Origin: Paludibacterium denitrificans
GTDB taxonomy: Bacteria > Pseudomonadota > Gammaproteobacteria > Burkholderiales > Chromobacteriaceae
Direction of reading: 5' to 3'
Assembly (NCBI RefSeq): GCF_009707705.1
Contig: NZ_WLYX01000001.1
Span: 2,542,001 to 2,606,000, forward strand
DNA length: 64,000 nt
The position numbers were made by a program, and so were the translations under genes. Each line of letters opens with the position of its first letter. The first letter of the stretch is position 1. Shown here one piece after another: positions 7,753 through 16,278 of the stretch. Below the pieces are notes generated by a model. It worked only from the letters and a program-made list of their open reading frames with translations, was not told where the DNA came from and ran no database searches.

Positions 7753-8418
7753 ATGAGTGCTAGACTTAGAAATCCGTATAATACTAATCAAAAGTTATTT
7801 GAAGAAAGCTTGTTTAATGGCTTGCCGGTGTACCTGAGGCGTGGTCCACTGGTATTGGAATATCTGGAGAAACTCTACCAAGTAATACGCACGGCATTTT
7901 CAAGTGGCTCCCGTGTATTTGCTTTTCGTGTGGAATTACGGTTTCCGGCAGGAAATGCGTGCGATCAGGCTGCGTTAAGCAACCATGCCTTGATGAAGTT
8001 TATTGCCTCCTTTCGAGAGAAAATCAGCTACAACCGGAGCTGTGCTACTGCTCTTGATCCGTATGCGCATGATGCAATGCTGCGCTATGTATGGGCGAGG
8101 GAAGTAGGCGAATGCGGTAGTGTACATTACCATTTATTGATCATACTAAATGGCCATGCTTTCCATACCTTGGGTGATTTCAATTCGGAACAGTCCAACA
8201 ACTACCACCGGGTACATGAGGCTTGGGCAAGTGCATTAGGCTTGAGTAGGAATGAGGTGAGTGGGTTGGTGCACTTTCCTCATAACGCTGTATATCGAGT
8301 CAACAGGGGGGATCAGGTCGGTATTGAGCAGTTGTTTTATCGTGCTAGCTACCTGTGCAAGGCTGATACCAAGGTTTTTGGTAACGGATGGCATGGATTT
8401 GGAGCAAGCAGGGGTTAA
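7753..8418 (+). CDS. inovirus Gp2 / YagK-YfjJ-type replication protein
   Basis: 221 residues from the ATG at 7753 (MSARLRNPYNTN), preceded by TGAGGT. It has the layout of the YagK/YfjJ C-terminal or inovirus-type Gp2 family: an N-terminal RVELRFP strand, a long middle with LRYVWAREVGECGSVHYHLLIILN, in which His125-Tyr-His127 forms an HUH-like metal site, and a C-terminal FYRASYLCKADT helix that would carry the nicking Tyr. Such proteins are thought to start rolling-circle replication of filamentous phages and satellites. With AlpA next to it, the locus looks like a satellite element rather than a full phage, as no coat or assembly gene is visible. Confidence 0.75.
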   Translation: MSARLRNPYNTNQKLFEESLFNGLPVYLRRGPLVLEYLEKLYQVIRTAFSSGSRVFAFRVELRFPAGNACDQAALSNHALMKFIASFREKISYNRSCATALDPYAHDAMLRYVWAREVGECGSVHYHLLIILNGHAFHTLGDFNSEQSNNYHRVHEAWASALGLSRNEVSGLVHFPHNAVYRVNRGDQVGIEQLFYRASYLCKADTKVFGNGWHGFGASRG

Positions 8419-8510
8419 CAGGACAGGGCAGGCGGGTAAGCGGCCTGCCCCAGTCTTTGCGTAGGTAACGTAATACTTTGGTTCGTTACCGGGACCATCG
8501 GTGAACGTAT

Positions 8511-9749
8511 TCAAATGTTCTGCCCGGCAAGCTCTTCTGCCTCCTGCCTTGAAAAGCCACCATCGTACTGTAGGATCGCGGCCCGTTCTTCAAAGCGCTC
8601 GTCAGTTTCGGGCGCGATTCTGAATGTGCTTTGGCTGTCCCCGTCAACGTTTGGTGTGGTAGGTGGTGTCGGAATCGGTGCTACACCACCAGGTGTGCGT
8701 CGATTTGTTCCAAGGCAGACCATCTCGGCTTCACTACACAGCTGTAGGAAAAATGCTTCAATATCTTGCTTCGGCTGGAATTCCCAGCATTTCCCCTTTT
8801 TATTGAACTGTCCACCGTAGCGGTGAGCCAAGTTCATGATCTTGGAAAAGGCTGGCTTGGCTGTAAAACCATGCACTTTGAGAGAGACACGGCGGATGTT
8901 GCGTCCGATACGCACCGTGCAATCTTCCAGCCGTAGCCTGAAGTCATCTATGTCCTGAAGTCTTGCTCTAGCGGCAATGCGCTTTTGCTCAGCGAGCGCT
9001 TTCGCTTCCATTTCGGCTAGCAGAAAAAGTTCTTCTTCACGTCGCTTGGCACGGGTGTCCGCTTCTAGCTCAATCAGTTGTCGCTTGGCCGCATCATCGC
9101 CAGCATGACAGAGCCATTGTGCCAGATGAGAGTTGGCGAATAACCGACGTTCTAGCAACGTCGTGATGGACTCCATCGGCTCGAACGCGGTATCTGCGAT
9201 GTCAATCTCCAGAACGGAGTAGCCCTGCTGCTTCAGCCATGCCGCCTTCTCTATATCGACCTCGTGCGTATTGCGGATTTCGATCGCTAAGGGATGGCCA
9301 TCCAGCAGAGCCAACACGTCTGGCCGACGTATCCCATCTTGCGGGTTGTTGCCGTAAATGGTTTTCTCCGCCACGCAACCAGTCAGCACCTGTAAGCCGG
9401 AGCCCTGAACGGTTACCGCTATCTCTTCACTCCATACTTGCTTCTCGCCATGGAGCATTTTCCTGAAGCTTCGTTCTGGGACGTGAACTTGCTGGCGCTC
9501 TTCGATCAATTGCTTGGCCATGCGGTGTACTGCCGCTTCCGCGGCATGTTGGCAGTTGGTGTCTGTATGGTGTGCGAAGTGCCATGCTCGTACTTTCCCT
9601 TGCTTTGCTTGCAAGGGGGCAGAGCAAGCGGAGCAGATGCATTCACAAGCCAGACCATTTGCCACTGAACTTGCGTCAACCATACGTTGAGTAGGAACAT
9701 GCCATCCAAATGGAATGCCATGTTGTTTGATCTGCCGCTCATGATGCAT
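8511..9749 (-). CDS. CoiA-like protein with restriction-type nuclease core
   Basis: 412 residues from the ATG at 9749, 9 bases after GGAG. The N-terminal part has a Cys cluster (CECICSACSAPL) and WHFAH...C as in competence CoiA-like proteins. Residues about 130-200 carry a PD-(D/E)xK-like core: RRPDVLAL with the catalytic Asp, then LAIEIRNTHEVD with Glu in the ExR/K position. A long Glu/Lys/Arg coiled-coil segment follows, and a C-terminal domain with a GGQFNKKGKCWEF pattern. CoiA acts in processing incoming DNA during transformation; proteins of this type on mobile elements have unknown roles, possibly defence. It stands alone, diverging from the membrane-protein gene at 9840. Confidence 0.7.
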   Translation of the reverse strand: MHHERQIKQHGIPFGWHVPTQRMVDASSVANGLACECICSACSAPLQAKQGKVRAWHFAHHTDTNCQHAAEAAVHRMAKQLIEERQQVHVPERSFRKMLHGEKQVWSEEIAVTVQGSGLQVLTGCVAEKTIYGNNPQDGIRRPDVLALLDGHPLAIEIRNTHEVDIEKAAWLKQQGYSVLEIDIADTAFEPMESITTLLERRLFANSHLAQWLCHAGDDAAKRQLIELEADTRAKRREEELFLLAEMEAKALAEQKRIAARARLQDIDDFRLRLEDCTVRIGRNIRRVSLKVHGFTAKPAFSKIMNLAHRYGGQFNKKGKCWEFQPKQDIEAFFLQLCSEAEMVCLGTNRRTPGGVAPIPTPPTTPNVDGDSQSTFRIAPETDERFEERAAILQYDGGFSRQEAEELAGQNI

Positions 9750-9839
9750 TTGGGTTCTCCTCGTCAAGTAACGAAGGTCACCTTATGGCTGTGATGCGTG
9801 CTGCTGTAGTCAGATTGAGTAATTTGAGGGGCAGTTTAG

Positions 9840-10861
9840 GTGGGAAAAATCATTGAAAATCATGATGTTGATGATGTTTCTGTTTGCTACTCGGCTGATG
9901 ATTACGTTCAGGTCGCTAAGGTTTTGCAAGACGCCATTCCACGTGACCGTCGGGCTCAATGGAGTGGCAAGATCATGGAGTATCTGGCCAAGCAAACAGA
10001 ACATGCCTGCGTTAATGGTAAAGAGGTGCCCCAGATCTCGACCAAGGAGATTCATATGGATCTGGAAGGGAATCCGAACCAAGAGCCATCTGCCCGGCTA
10101 AGCCCACGGTGGAATGAGATAGAAAAGCAGCGCTATCCAGAAATTGTTGAGAAGTTGCAGGATTTGTGCCGCCAGAGGGGTTTGCCTGGCTACCCAGTTA
10201 TCACGAAGCTTAGTGGCAAACCTACATTGTATTGCCTTGAAATTAGTCCTTTGCCCGAAGTGGCCGTTACTGTTGAGACCCCAGATGCATCGATACCAGC
10301 AGGTACTATCCGCTATGAGCGCGACCTTTCATTGAAGCTTTCAAGGCGAGGTAGGATCTTTGCTAATGAAGGCCTGAAGTGGACTGTAGGGAAACGGCTG
10401 AGCTTTGTGTCATGGCAGGTGCTGGTTCTGATTTCTGTACTGACTTTTGAGCTGTTTATCATTCTTTATATCTGGTCCAGACATGTTCCAGTGACTGGGC
10501 AGGATTTGTTGATGGTACTAGCTGCGATCTTGGCACCTTACGGGCTGTATGTGCATTTCAAGAATGCCGTCACGCTATTTGATGACAGAATTGTCATTGC
10601 CCCGGAGTGGATGCTTGCCGGAAGGAGTTCGGTGCCACTGTGGAGATCAAGCGTGCAAACGATCCCGAGCTCCCATCTACGATACATGTATATCGCTATA
10701 CCGCGACTTGTCCGGTCTGTGGCTGGATGATCAAGCTGGATAAGGGCGAGCCAGACTTGCCTCGACGGATTGTTGGTCGCTGTGAAGAGAACCCAAGGGA
10801 GCATGTGTACTCTTTCGATCGAAGCACACTACGAGGATACTCTTTAACAACCAAGGCCTAG
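9840..10861 (+). CDS. membrane protein with C-terminal zinc-ribbon-like domain
   Basis: A rightward gene with a one-base loss near 10617, where GCCGGAAGG stands where GCCTGGAAGG restores the frame (CCWGG error class). Corrected, it is 340 residues. Residues 1-190 are soluble and charged. Two hydrophobic helices follow (LVLISVLTFELFIILYIW and DLLMVLAAILAPYGLYV), then a C-terminal domain with HVYRYTATCPVCGWM and a later Cys, a zinc-ribbon-like pattern. I do not recognise the family. It diverges from the CoiA-like gene across 90 bases, so both may belong to the same acquired module. Confidence 0.65.
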
Positions 10862-10895
10862 AGCTTACCAGGCCCGCCACAAAGTATGACCTCCA

Positions 10896-11014
10896 TCAGT
10901 TAACCGGTTTGTCTACAGGTCGGCCAAAGCGGTCGGTCACCACGAATGAGTGCAATGGCAGGTTTACACAGAATTTCTGCCGCTCCCCATTTACGCGTAT
11001 ATCTGCTAGAACAG
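10896..11014 (-). pseudogene. short protein fragment after modC
   Basis: Just after the modC stop, an open leftward frame without a start codon reads VLADIRVNGERQKFCVNLPL then HSFVVTDRFGRPVDKPVN and a stop. The composition is protein-like, but there is no ribosome site. It looks like the C-terminal remnant of a gene truncated where the molybdate operon meets the satellite segment. The family is not recognised. Confidence 0.3.
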
Positions 11015-11015
11015 C

Positions 11016-12089
11016 CTACTCCATCAGTGCAACAGACTTTACCTGCACCCATAATGCCAGCCCGATGGTCAAACCCAATGACGCAGCAGCACGCTTGGTT
11101 AGCCTGGCCAATAACATGCTACGGCCAACCCGCACCCTCACTAAAGTCAGACCGGGATGGTCGTCACCAGCGATCCCATCAACGATGCCGGGCAGGACAT
11201 TCTGAATGCTACTGTGCTCCGGGAAATTCAGAGCCAGACTTACGTCACGGGCCAGTACACGAATCCGTACTGACTGTCCGACCGACAGTCCACTATCCTT
11301 CGCCCACAGGCTACCTCCCTCGGTCAAGTCCACACGTGCCAAGTGCCACTCCTTGTCCACTGCTTCTACCGTAGCATCCAGGACGGCACCGGCATCCTCG
11401 CCCAGCCGGATCGGCAGATCGAGGCGGGTCAGGGTATCGGCTAGCGGTCCACTAGCGAGCACCCGGCCACTGTCCATGACCACAAGGTGGTCGGCTAGTT
11501 TGGCTACTTCGTCCGGAGAGTGGCTGACATAGAGTACGGGAATGTCCAGCTCGTCATGCAGACGCTCAAGATAAGGCAGGATCTCCTGCTTGCGTTTCAG
11601 ATCCAGAGCCGCCAGTGGTTCATCCATCAGTAGCAGACGCGGACTTACGGCCAGCGCTCGCGCAATGCTCACTCGTTGACGCTCACCACCAGACAGGTGA
11701 TCTGCTTTTCGGTTGAGCAGATGGCCAATACCCAGTAGCTCGATGGCTTGGTCCAGGCTTACCTGCTGCTCACCTGAGAGGCGCTTGAGGCCATAGCGCA
11801 GGTTGCCCATCACCGTCAGGTGTGCAAACAGGCTGGCTTCCCGGAACACATAGCCGATAGGCCGCTTGTATGTTGGCAGCCAGTGTCCGGCATCCTGCCA
11901 GACTCCTCCCCCGACTGTGAGTCGTCCTTGTGATGCTCGCTCCAGACCCGCGATGCAGCGCAGCAGCGTCGTTTTACCCGAGCCGGATGGCCCAAATAGT
12001 GCTGTGACACCCCGTGTTGGCAAAGTGAGATCGACATCAAGAACGAATCCCGACCAGTCAAGCCGGAAACGTGCCTCTATTGCGGTCAT
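11016..12089 (-). CDS. modC: molybdate ABC transporter ATP-binding protein
   Basis: ATPase that powers molybdate uptake. I start at the ATG at 12089 (MTAIEARFRLDW), 7 bases after GGAG; the ATG at 12101 has no such site. Walker A GPSGSGKTT (about residue 36), Q-loop region, signature LSGGERQR and Walker B LLLMDEP are all present. The C-terminal 130 residues form the TOBE/Mop-type domain typical of ModC (LARDVSLAL). Length 357 is normal. It starts 2 bases after the modB stop, the last gene of the leftward modA-TauE-modB-modC operon. Confidence 0.93.
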   Translation of the reverse strand: MTAIEARFRLDWSGFVLDVDLTLPTRGVTALFGPSGSGKTTLLRCIAGLERASQGRLTVGGGVWQDAGHWLPTYKRPIGYVFREASLFAHLTVMGNLRYGLKRLSGEQQVSLDQAIELLGIGHLLNRKADHLSGGERQRVSIARALAVSPRLLLMDEPLAALDLKRKQEILPYLERLHDELDIPVLYVSHSPDEVAKLADHLVVMDSGRVLASGPLADTLTRLDLPIRLGEDAGAVLDATVEAVDKEWHLARVDLTEGGSLWAKDSGLSVGQSVRIRVLARDVSLALNFPEHSSIQNVLPGIVDGIAGDDHPGLTLVRVRVGRSMLLARLTKRAAASLGLTIGLALWVQVKSVALME

Positions 12090-12090
12090 T

Positions 12091-12768
12091 TCAAGCTCCA
12101 TTCTTCGGGGCTGGCCGCCGGGCGTATAGAGCTAACAGCACCAGGAAGGAAAAGGTCAGCAGCACCGCTGCAAGGTTGTGCGCCTGGGCGTATTCGAATG
12201 CCTCAACATGATCGTAGATTTGTACTGAGGCCACACGGGTAACGCCGGGCAGGTTGCCGCCGATCATCAGCACCACCCCAAACTCGCCCACGGTATGGGC
12301 GAAGGTCAGGATCGAGGCCGTCAAAAAACCTGGTGCGGCCAACGGCACAACTACGGTAAAGAAGGCATCCAGTGGCGAAGCCCGCAGGGTGGCGGCCACT
12401 TCCAGCGGACGGTCGCCGATGGCCTCGAAGGCGGTTTGTAGCGGCTGTACCATGAAGGGCAGCGAGTAAAACACCGAGGCAAAGACCAAGCCCCAGAAAG
12501 TGAAAGGCAACGGTCCGATGCCCAATGCTTGGGTCAGTTGGCCGATCAAACCGTGTGGTCCCATTGCTAGCAACAGATAGAAGCCAAGCACTGAAGGCGG
12601 CAGCACCAAGGGCAATGCCACCACGGCACCGATTGGCCGCTTCCACCAGGTTATCGAGCGAGCCAGCCACCAAGCGATGGGCGTACCTACCAGCAGCAGG
12701 ATCAGGGTCACGGTACCCGCCAAGCGCACAGTCAGCCCAATCGCCTGCAGGTCACTATCAGACAGCAT
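12091..12768 (-). CDS. modB: molybdate ABC transporter permease
   Basis: Inner-membrane channel of the molybdate importer. Start at ATG 12768 behind GGAGAGG; the longer open frame upstream is read-through over the preceding gene. 225 residues with five predicted membrane helices and the permease EAA loop RPLEVAATLRASPLDAFFTVVVPLAAPG. It is intact. It lies directly after the TauE-like gene and 2 bases before modC, so all four genes form one transcript. Confidence 0.92.
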   Translation of the reverse strand: MLSDSDLQAIGLTVRLAGTVTLILLLVGTPIAWWLARSITWWKRPIGAVVALPLVLPPSVLGFYLLLAMGPHGLIGQLTQALGIGPLPFTFWGLVFASVFYSLPFMVQPLQTAFEAIGDRPLEVAATLRASPLDAFFTVVVPLAAPGFLTASILTFAHTVGEFGVVLMIGGNLPGVTRVASVQIYDHVEAFEYAQAHNLAAVLLTFSFLVLLALYARRPAPKNGA

Positions 12769-12782
12769 TACCTCTCCTCTGG

Positions 12783-13588
12783 TTAATGTGTGTGCTGGAA
12801 GGTCTTGATGGCGGAAACCAGCAGAACGACACCGAGCAAGCCCATCAGCAGACCTGTTGGCACCAAACCTAGCAACATGCCCCCCGCTGCCGCACCGAGG
12901 ATCGAACCTGCTACCATCCAACGCATCAACTGACTTTCCTGCCGCAGAACGGAGAAAGCATTGGCACGGCTGTAGCGGACGAAACCAACGACCATCGTCG
13001 GTAAGCTAACCATCAGCGACAGACTGCCAGCGAGCTTGATATCCAGTGCCGTAGAGCAACACGATGGTAGGAATCAGCAACTCACCACCGGCCACGCCCA
13101 GCAGGGCGGCCACGATGCCAATACCTAAACCGGCCACCAAGCTTACCACGAAGCGCAACGGTCCAGCCTCGAACAGTGGCGTCGCGTTCGGCATGTACAC
13201 CAGCCCACGCCTCCGACAGCATGACCAGCGAGAGGCCGACCAACAGCACCATGATGATGCGGTTGAGCCAGTGCCGGGGCAAAGTGATGGCATGGCCTGC
13301 TGCCCACCACGCGCCAACCAAACTACCCGCCAGCAGGTTCAGCACGACATCAAGATGCGCCATGAGAATGCCGGGCGAAATGGTACCGCCGCGAAACAGT
13401 AATGCGGCGGTCACCACCACCAGACTCATTGCCTTGTTGAGAATGACCGCTTCAAGCGTATCCAAGCGGAACACGCCGACCAGGACCGGTAAGCGGAATT
13501 CTGCACCACCCAAGCCGATTAAACCGCCTAGTGTACCGATCAGTGATCCGGCAATGAAGCCTTGGCTATTACGGGAATTAATACTCAT
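12783..13588 (-). CDS. TauE/SafE-family anion permease inside the mod operon, two frameshifts
   Basis: About 265 residues in three frame segments. It starts MSINSRNSQGFIAGSLIGTLGG, with the TauE hallmark GSLIGTLGGLIGLGGAEF, a mirrored second half AGLGIGIVAALLGVAGGELL, and a C-terminal helix before FQHTH. Breaks lie near 13205 and 13040. Two repeats of about four helices each are typical of the family, which exports or imports sulfite, sulfonates or related anions. Its place between modA and modB is unusual. It may move a molybdate- or sulfate-related anion, but the substrate is not readable from sequence. Confidence 0.75.
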
Positions 13589-13595
13589 GATAGGG

Positions 13596-14363
13596 CTACT
13601 TGCCAGCGACTTCGCCCGGCAGGACAAAGCCATACTTGGTCATCACGGCACGGGCCTTGCTATCCATGTAGTTAGCGAATCGTTTGGCCAAGGCATTGCC
13701 TTCTGCACGTTTGGTGATGATGTAGCCTTGCTCCAATGGCGTATGCAATTTATCTGGAACTAGCCAATATCCCCCTTTGCTTGCCAGCTCAGGGTTGACC
13801 GCCAGAGACAAGGCAATGATGCCGACTTGAGCGTTACCCGTTTGTACGAGCTGTGCGGTGTGGGCGATGTTCTCGCCATAAACCAGCTTCGGTTCGACCT
13901 TTGCCCAGAGACCGGCTGCTTGCAGGGCCTCAACTGCCCGCTTGCCATAAGGAGCGTGCTTGGGATTGGCGATGGCAATATGGGTGATTTTTGGATCGGC
14001 CAGGCTGGCGAGCGTCATCTTGCGGGCATCCCGGTCTGCACTCCACAGCACAATACGGCCAACAGCGTAAGGCTTGACCTCCGATGCGGCAAAACCAGCC
14101 TTGGCTAGCTTACGTGGGAACGTAATGTCTGCGGAGAAAAATAAATCATAAGGCGCACCCTGCTGAATCTGTGTCTGGAATTTTCCCGAGGAGCCATAGA
14201 CCACGTCCACATCATCAGCTGGAGTGGCCTTTTTGAAGGTGGCGACAATCTCGTCCATTGCGAACTTGAGGTCGGCAGCAGCGGCAATCGTGACTTTCTC
14301 GGCATGTGCCGATAGGGAGAATAACAATGTGCAGACTGACAGCAGGTACTTGGCTGATTTCAT
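13596..14363 (-). CDS. modA: molybdate-binding periplasmic protein
   Basis: Periplasmic receptor of the molybdate importer. Start at ATG 14363; the longer frame upstream runs through the promoter. Signal peptide MKSAKYLLSVCTLLFSLSAHA, then EKVTIAAAADLKFAMDEI, the usual ModA opening with anion-binding Ser/Ala backbone turns, and VVYGSSGKFQTQI carrying the second binding Ser. 255 residues, normal length, intact. It is the first gene of the leftward operon, just downstream of a ModE box. Confidence 0.93.
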   Translation of the reverse strand: MKSAKYLLSVCTLLFSLSAHAEKVTIAAAADLKFAMDEIVATFKKATPADDVDVVYGSSGKFQTQIQQGAPYDLFFSADITFPRKLAKAGFAASEVKPYAVGRIVLWSADRDARKMTLASLADPKITHIAIANPKHAPYGKRAVEALQAAGLWAKVEPKLVYGENIAHTAQLVQTGNAQVGIIALSLAVNPELASKGGYWLVPDKLHTPLEQGYIITKRAEGNALAKRFANYMDSKARAVMTKYGFVLPGEVAGK

Positions 14364-14373
14364 GGGACACCAT

Positions 14374-14401
14374 ATCGTTAGGTCAAAAAAGACATAACGA
14401 A
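14374..14401. promoter_or_regulatory. ModE operator
   Basis: TCGTTAGGTC, six A, GACATAACGA: an inverted repeat matching the ModE consensus arms TCGTTA and TAACGA. It overlaps the modA promoter region and lies between modA and modE, so ModE loaded with molybdate would shut off the operon. Confidence 0.8.
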
Positions 14402-14434
14402 TAGCATAATGAAATTGGGCATGGCCAGCCATAG

Positions 14435-14812
14435 TCAATCGGACGTAGGCTGATCGACCAAACGCTGCAGAGCAGCTAATTCATCCTTAGCTTCGAGGTT
14501 CAGTCGCTTTTCCAATGCGTCATAGGCCGTGACAAGTTGCTGTCCAAGCGCTGTCAGCCGCGCACCACCACCGCCTTTACCGCCTTTTGCGGTTTCTACT
14601 ACCGGGGTGACAAAGCCTTGGTTCAGCGAGTCGATCAGCAGCCATGCCCGCTTGTACGGCACGCCGAGCGCTCTGGCCGCTGCCGAGATAGAGTGGGTTT
14701 CTCCGATTTTGCGTAGCAAGTCGATTTTGCCCGGACCAACCGAGATACCGTCACCGATGTAAACCCGGGGTCGCACCAGGATGATCGATGGTTGTTGTGA
14801 AAATAAGTGCAT
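14435..14812 (-). CDS. modE: ModE-type molybdate regulator, DNA-binding domain only
   Basis: 125 residues. The winged-helix domain reads GKIDLLRKIGETHSISAAARALGVPYKRAWLLIDSLNQ, followed by the ETAKGGKGGGGARLTALG wing region characteristic of ModE. E. coli ModE is about twice as long because it has C-terminal molybdate-binding Mop domains; these are absent here, so molybdate sensing, if any, must differ or be done elsewhere. It is the first gene upstream of modA on the same strand, with its target box between them. Confidence 0.85.
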   Translation of the reverse strand: MHLFSQQPSIILVRPRVYIGDGISVGPGKIDLLRKIGETHSISAAARALGVPYKRAWLLIDSLNQGFVTPVVETAKGGKGGGGARLTALGQQLVTAYDALEKRLNLEAKDELAALQRLVDQPTSD

Positions 14813-14951
14813 AGAGATCAGGACCGCTCAGAGTCATTTGCTGATCATGAATTCAGCTTTTGGGAGCATAAAGAAGAGCTGCGCTTATATAAAGCAGTAT
14901 GCGTGCAGGGTGCGATGTTGCCCGGCAAGTCGCACCCGCCGATAACAATGT

Positions 14952-15256
14952 TTATTTAGCCATCATCATGTTGTTGAGGATGTTTTTCACCCCTGGTACA
15001 TTCTGAGCAATTTCACCGGTACGCACCATCTGCTGGTCGTCTGTCATGGTGCCATCGATCGTGATATCTCCCTTCTTGTTGGTTACCAACAGATTCAGCT
15101 TCGCCAGATCCGGGTCTTGGTCCAGAGCGGTTTTGACCTGTTTGGCGAGTGCCACATCTGCGGCCTCCATCGCCGGTTGTTCGGCATAGGCAAAGTCGTC
15201 ACGGCAGAAGCCAGTAGAGCAGCCAGGACTAGGGCACGAGTGATGATCGACTTCAT
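14952..15256 (-). CDS. periplasmic BON-domain protein, one-base gap
   Basis: 101 residues after restoring one T in the run near 15200. Signal peptide MKSIITRALVLAALLASAVTT ending AYA. The BON domain (DVALAKQVKTALDQDPDLAKLNLLV...GDITIDGTM...VPGVKNILNNM) binds membranes in osmotic-shock proteins such as OsmY. AGGAAAATCTGA precedes the ATG at 15256. Single gene, divergent from arsR. It is probably an envelope-stress protein and need not be tied to arsenic. Confidence 0.75.
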
Positions 15257-15404
15257 TCAGATTTTCCTTTCGTAATTAACAGCAGCGTTTCCGCTTCTTC
15301 AGTAAGCGGGACAGTCTTATCCCGTCAGGCGGTGTCTTTCCTGTTATTTCAATAATATTCGAATTGTACTTGACCAATTACTACGTTTCGATGAATATGG
15401 AAAT
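15257..15404. promoter_or_regulatory. ars operon promoter region
   Basis: The spacer upstream of arsR has TTTCAATAATATTCGAATTG, with a TTCGAA palindrome at 15357-15362 and a possible ArsR half-site pattern (AATA/TATT). The position directly before arsR fits an autoregulated ArsR operator; the exact box is not certain. Confidence 0.4.
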
Positions 15405-15739
15405 ATGGAAACGAAAAATGCCGTCACCCTACTCGCTGCCCGGCCCGAGAAACACGCTTGTCGATCTACCGGTTGTTGGTGCAACAAGGGCCGGAAGGCT
15501 TGGCTGTTGGCCAGATCGGAGAGCGCTTGAGTGTTGCCAATGCCACGCTGTCCTTCCACCTGAAGGAGTTGAGCCGTGCTGGCTTGCTGCAGGCGCGTCA
15601 GGAAGGGCGGTTCATTTACTACTCGGCCAACTACGACCAGATGACTGGCTTGCTGGGCTACTTGACCGAGAACTGCTGTCGTGGCGAGCCATGCGAAGCG
15701 GGTGCGGCAGTGCCCGCTTGTGACGGTACTTGTCAGTAA
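15405..15739 (+). CDS. arsR: arsenic-responsive repressor ArsR
   Basis: Winged-helix repressor released from DNA by arsenite. 111 residues (METKNAVTLLAALAQETRLS...) after repairing one spot at 15452-15462, where GCCCGGCCCGAG stands for GCCCTGGCCCAGG. The HTH is LSVANATLSFHLKELSRAGLL and the wing QARQEGRFIYYSA. The C-terminus is Cys-rich (TENCCRGEPCEAG...ACDGTC) and could bind As(III); the classical CVC site in the recognition helix is missing, so sensing probably uses this tail. First gene of a long plus-strand operon. Confidence 0.9.
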
Positions 15740-15759
15740 CGTAACGAAGGAGTCTTGTC

Positions 15760-16241
15760 ATGAAACGCTTTCATATCCACGTAGCTGTCAACAATCTCGA
15801 AGACAGCATCCGGTTCTACTCGGCGCTGTTCCATACTGCGCCATCCGTGCAGAAGGACGATTACGCGAAGTGGATGCTGGAAGATCCGCGCATTAACTTC
15901 GCCATTTCACAACGGGGTGCTGAGCCGGGATTAGATCATCTGGGCATCCGGTGGAGAGCGAAGAGGAACTGGCACAACTGCAAAGCCAACTACAGCAGGC
16001 AGATATCAGCATGGTGACCCAGATGCAGACCGGCTGTTGTTACGCCAGGTCGAATAAGCACTGGGTGACCGACCCGTCTGGTATTGCCCGGGAAAGCTAT
16101 CACTCGTTGGCTTCCATTCCGACTTTCCATGGCGAGCAAGAAGCCTCCGCTGACGCGGCTATCGCATGTTGTGCCCCCAAGCCAGCGCAAGCCCAGCCCG
16201 CGCCGCAAACCTGCTGCACGCCCGGTGGCAGCTGCTGCTAA
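15760..16241 (+). CDS. ArsI/CadI-type VOC metalloenzyme, one-base gap
   Basis: 160 residues after restoring one A near 15945, where ATCCGGTGG reads for ATCCAGGTGG (CCWGG class). VOC fold with FHIHVAVNNLEDSIRFYSALF (first metal His), LDHLGIQV and a C-terminal ESYHSL Glu/His region. ArsI proteins break the C-As bond of organoarsenicals, and CadI proteins bind metals; both have a Cys pair in the middle (here TGCCYA) and a Cys-rich tail. The tail here is IACCAPK...TCCTPGGSCC. SD AAGGAG precedes the ATG. Second gene of the ars operon. Confidence 0.8.
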
Positions 16242-16278
16242 CGCGTCCCGCATTTCACTCATTGAAGAGAACACCACT

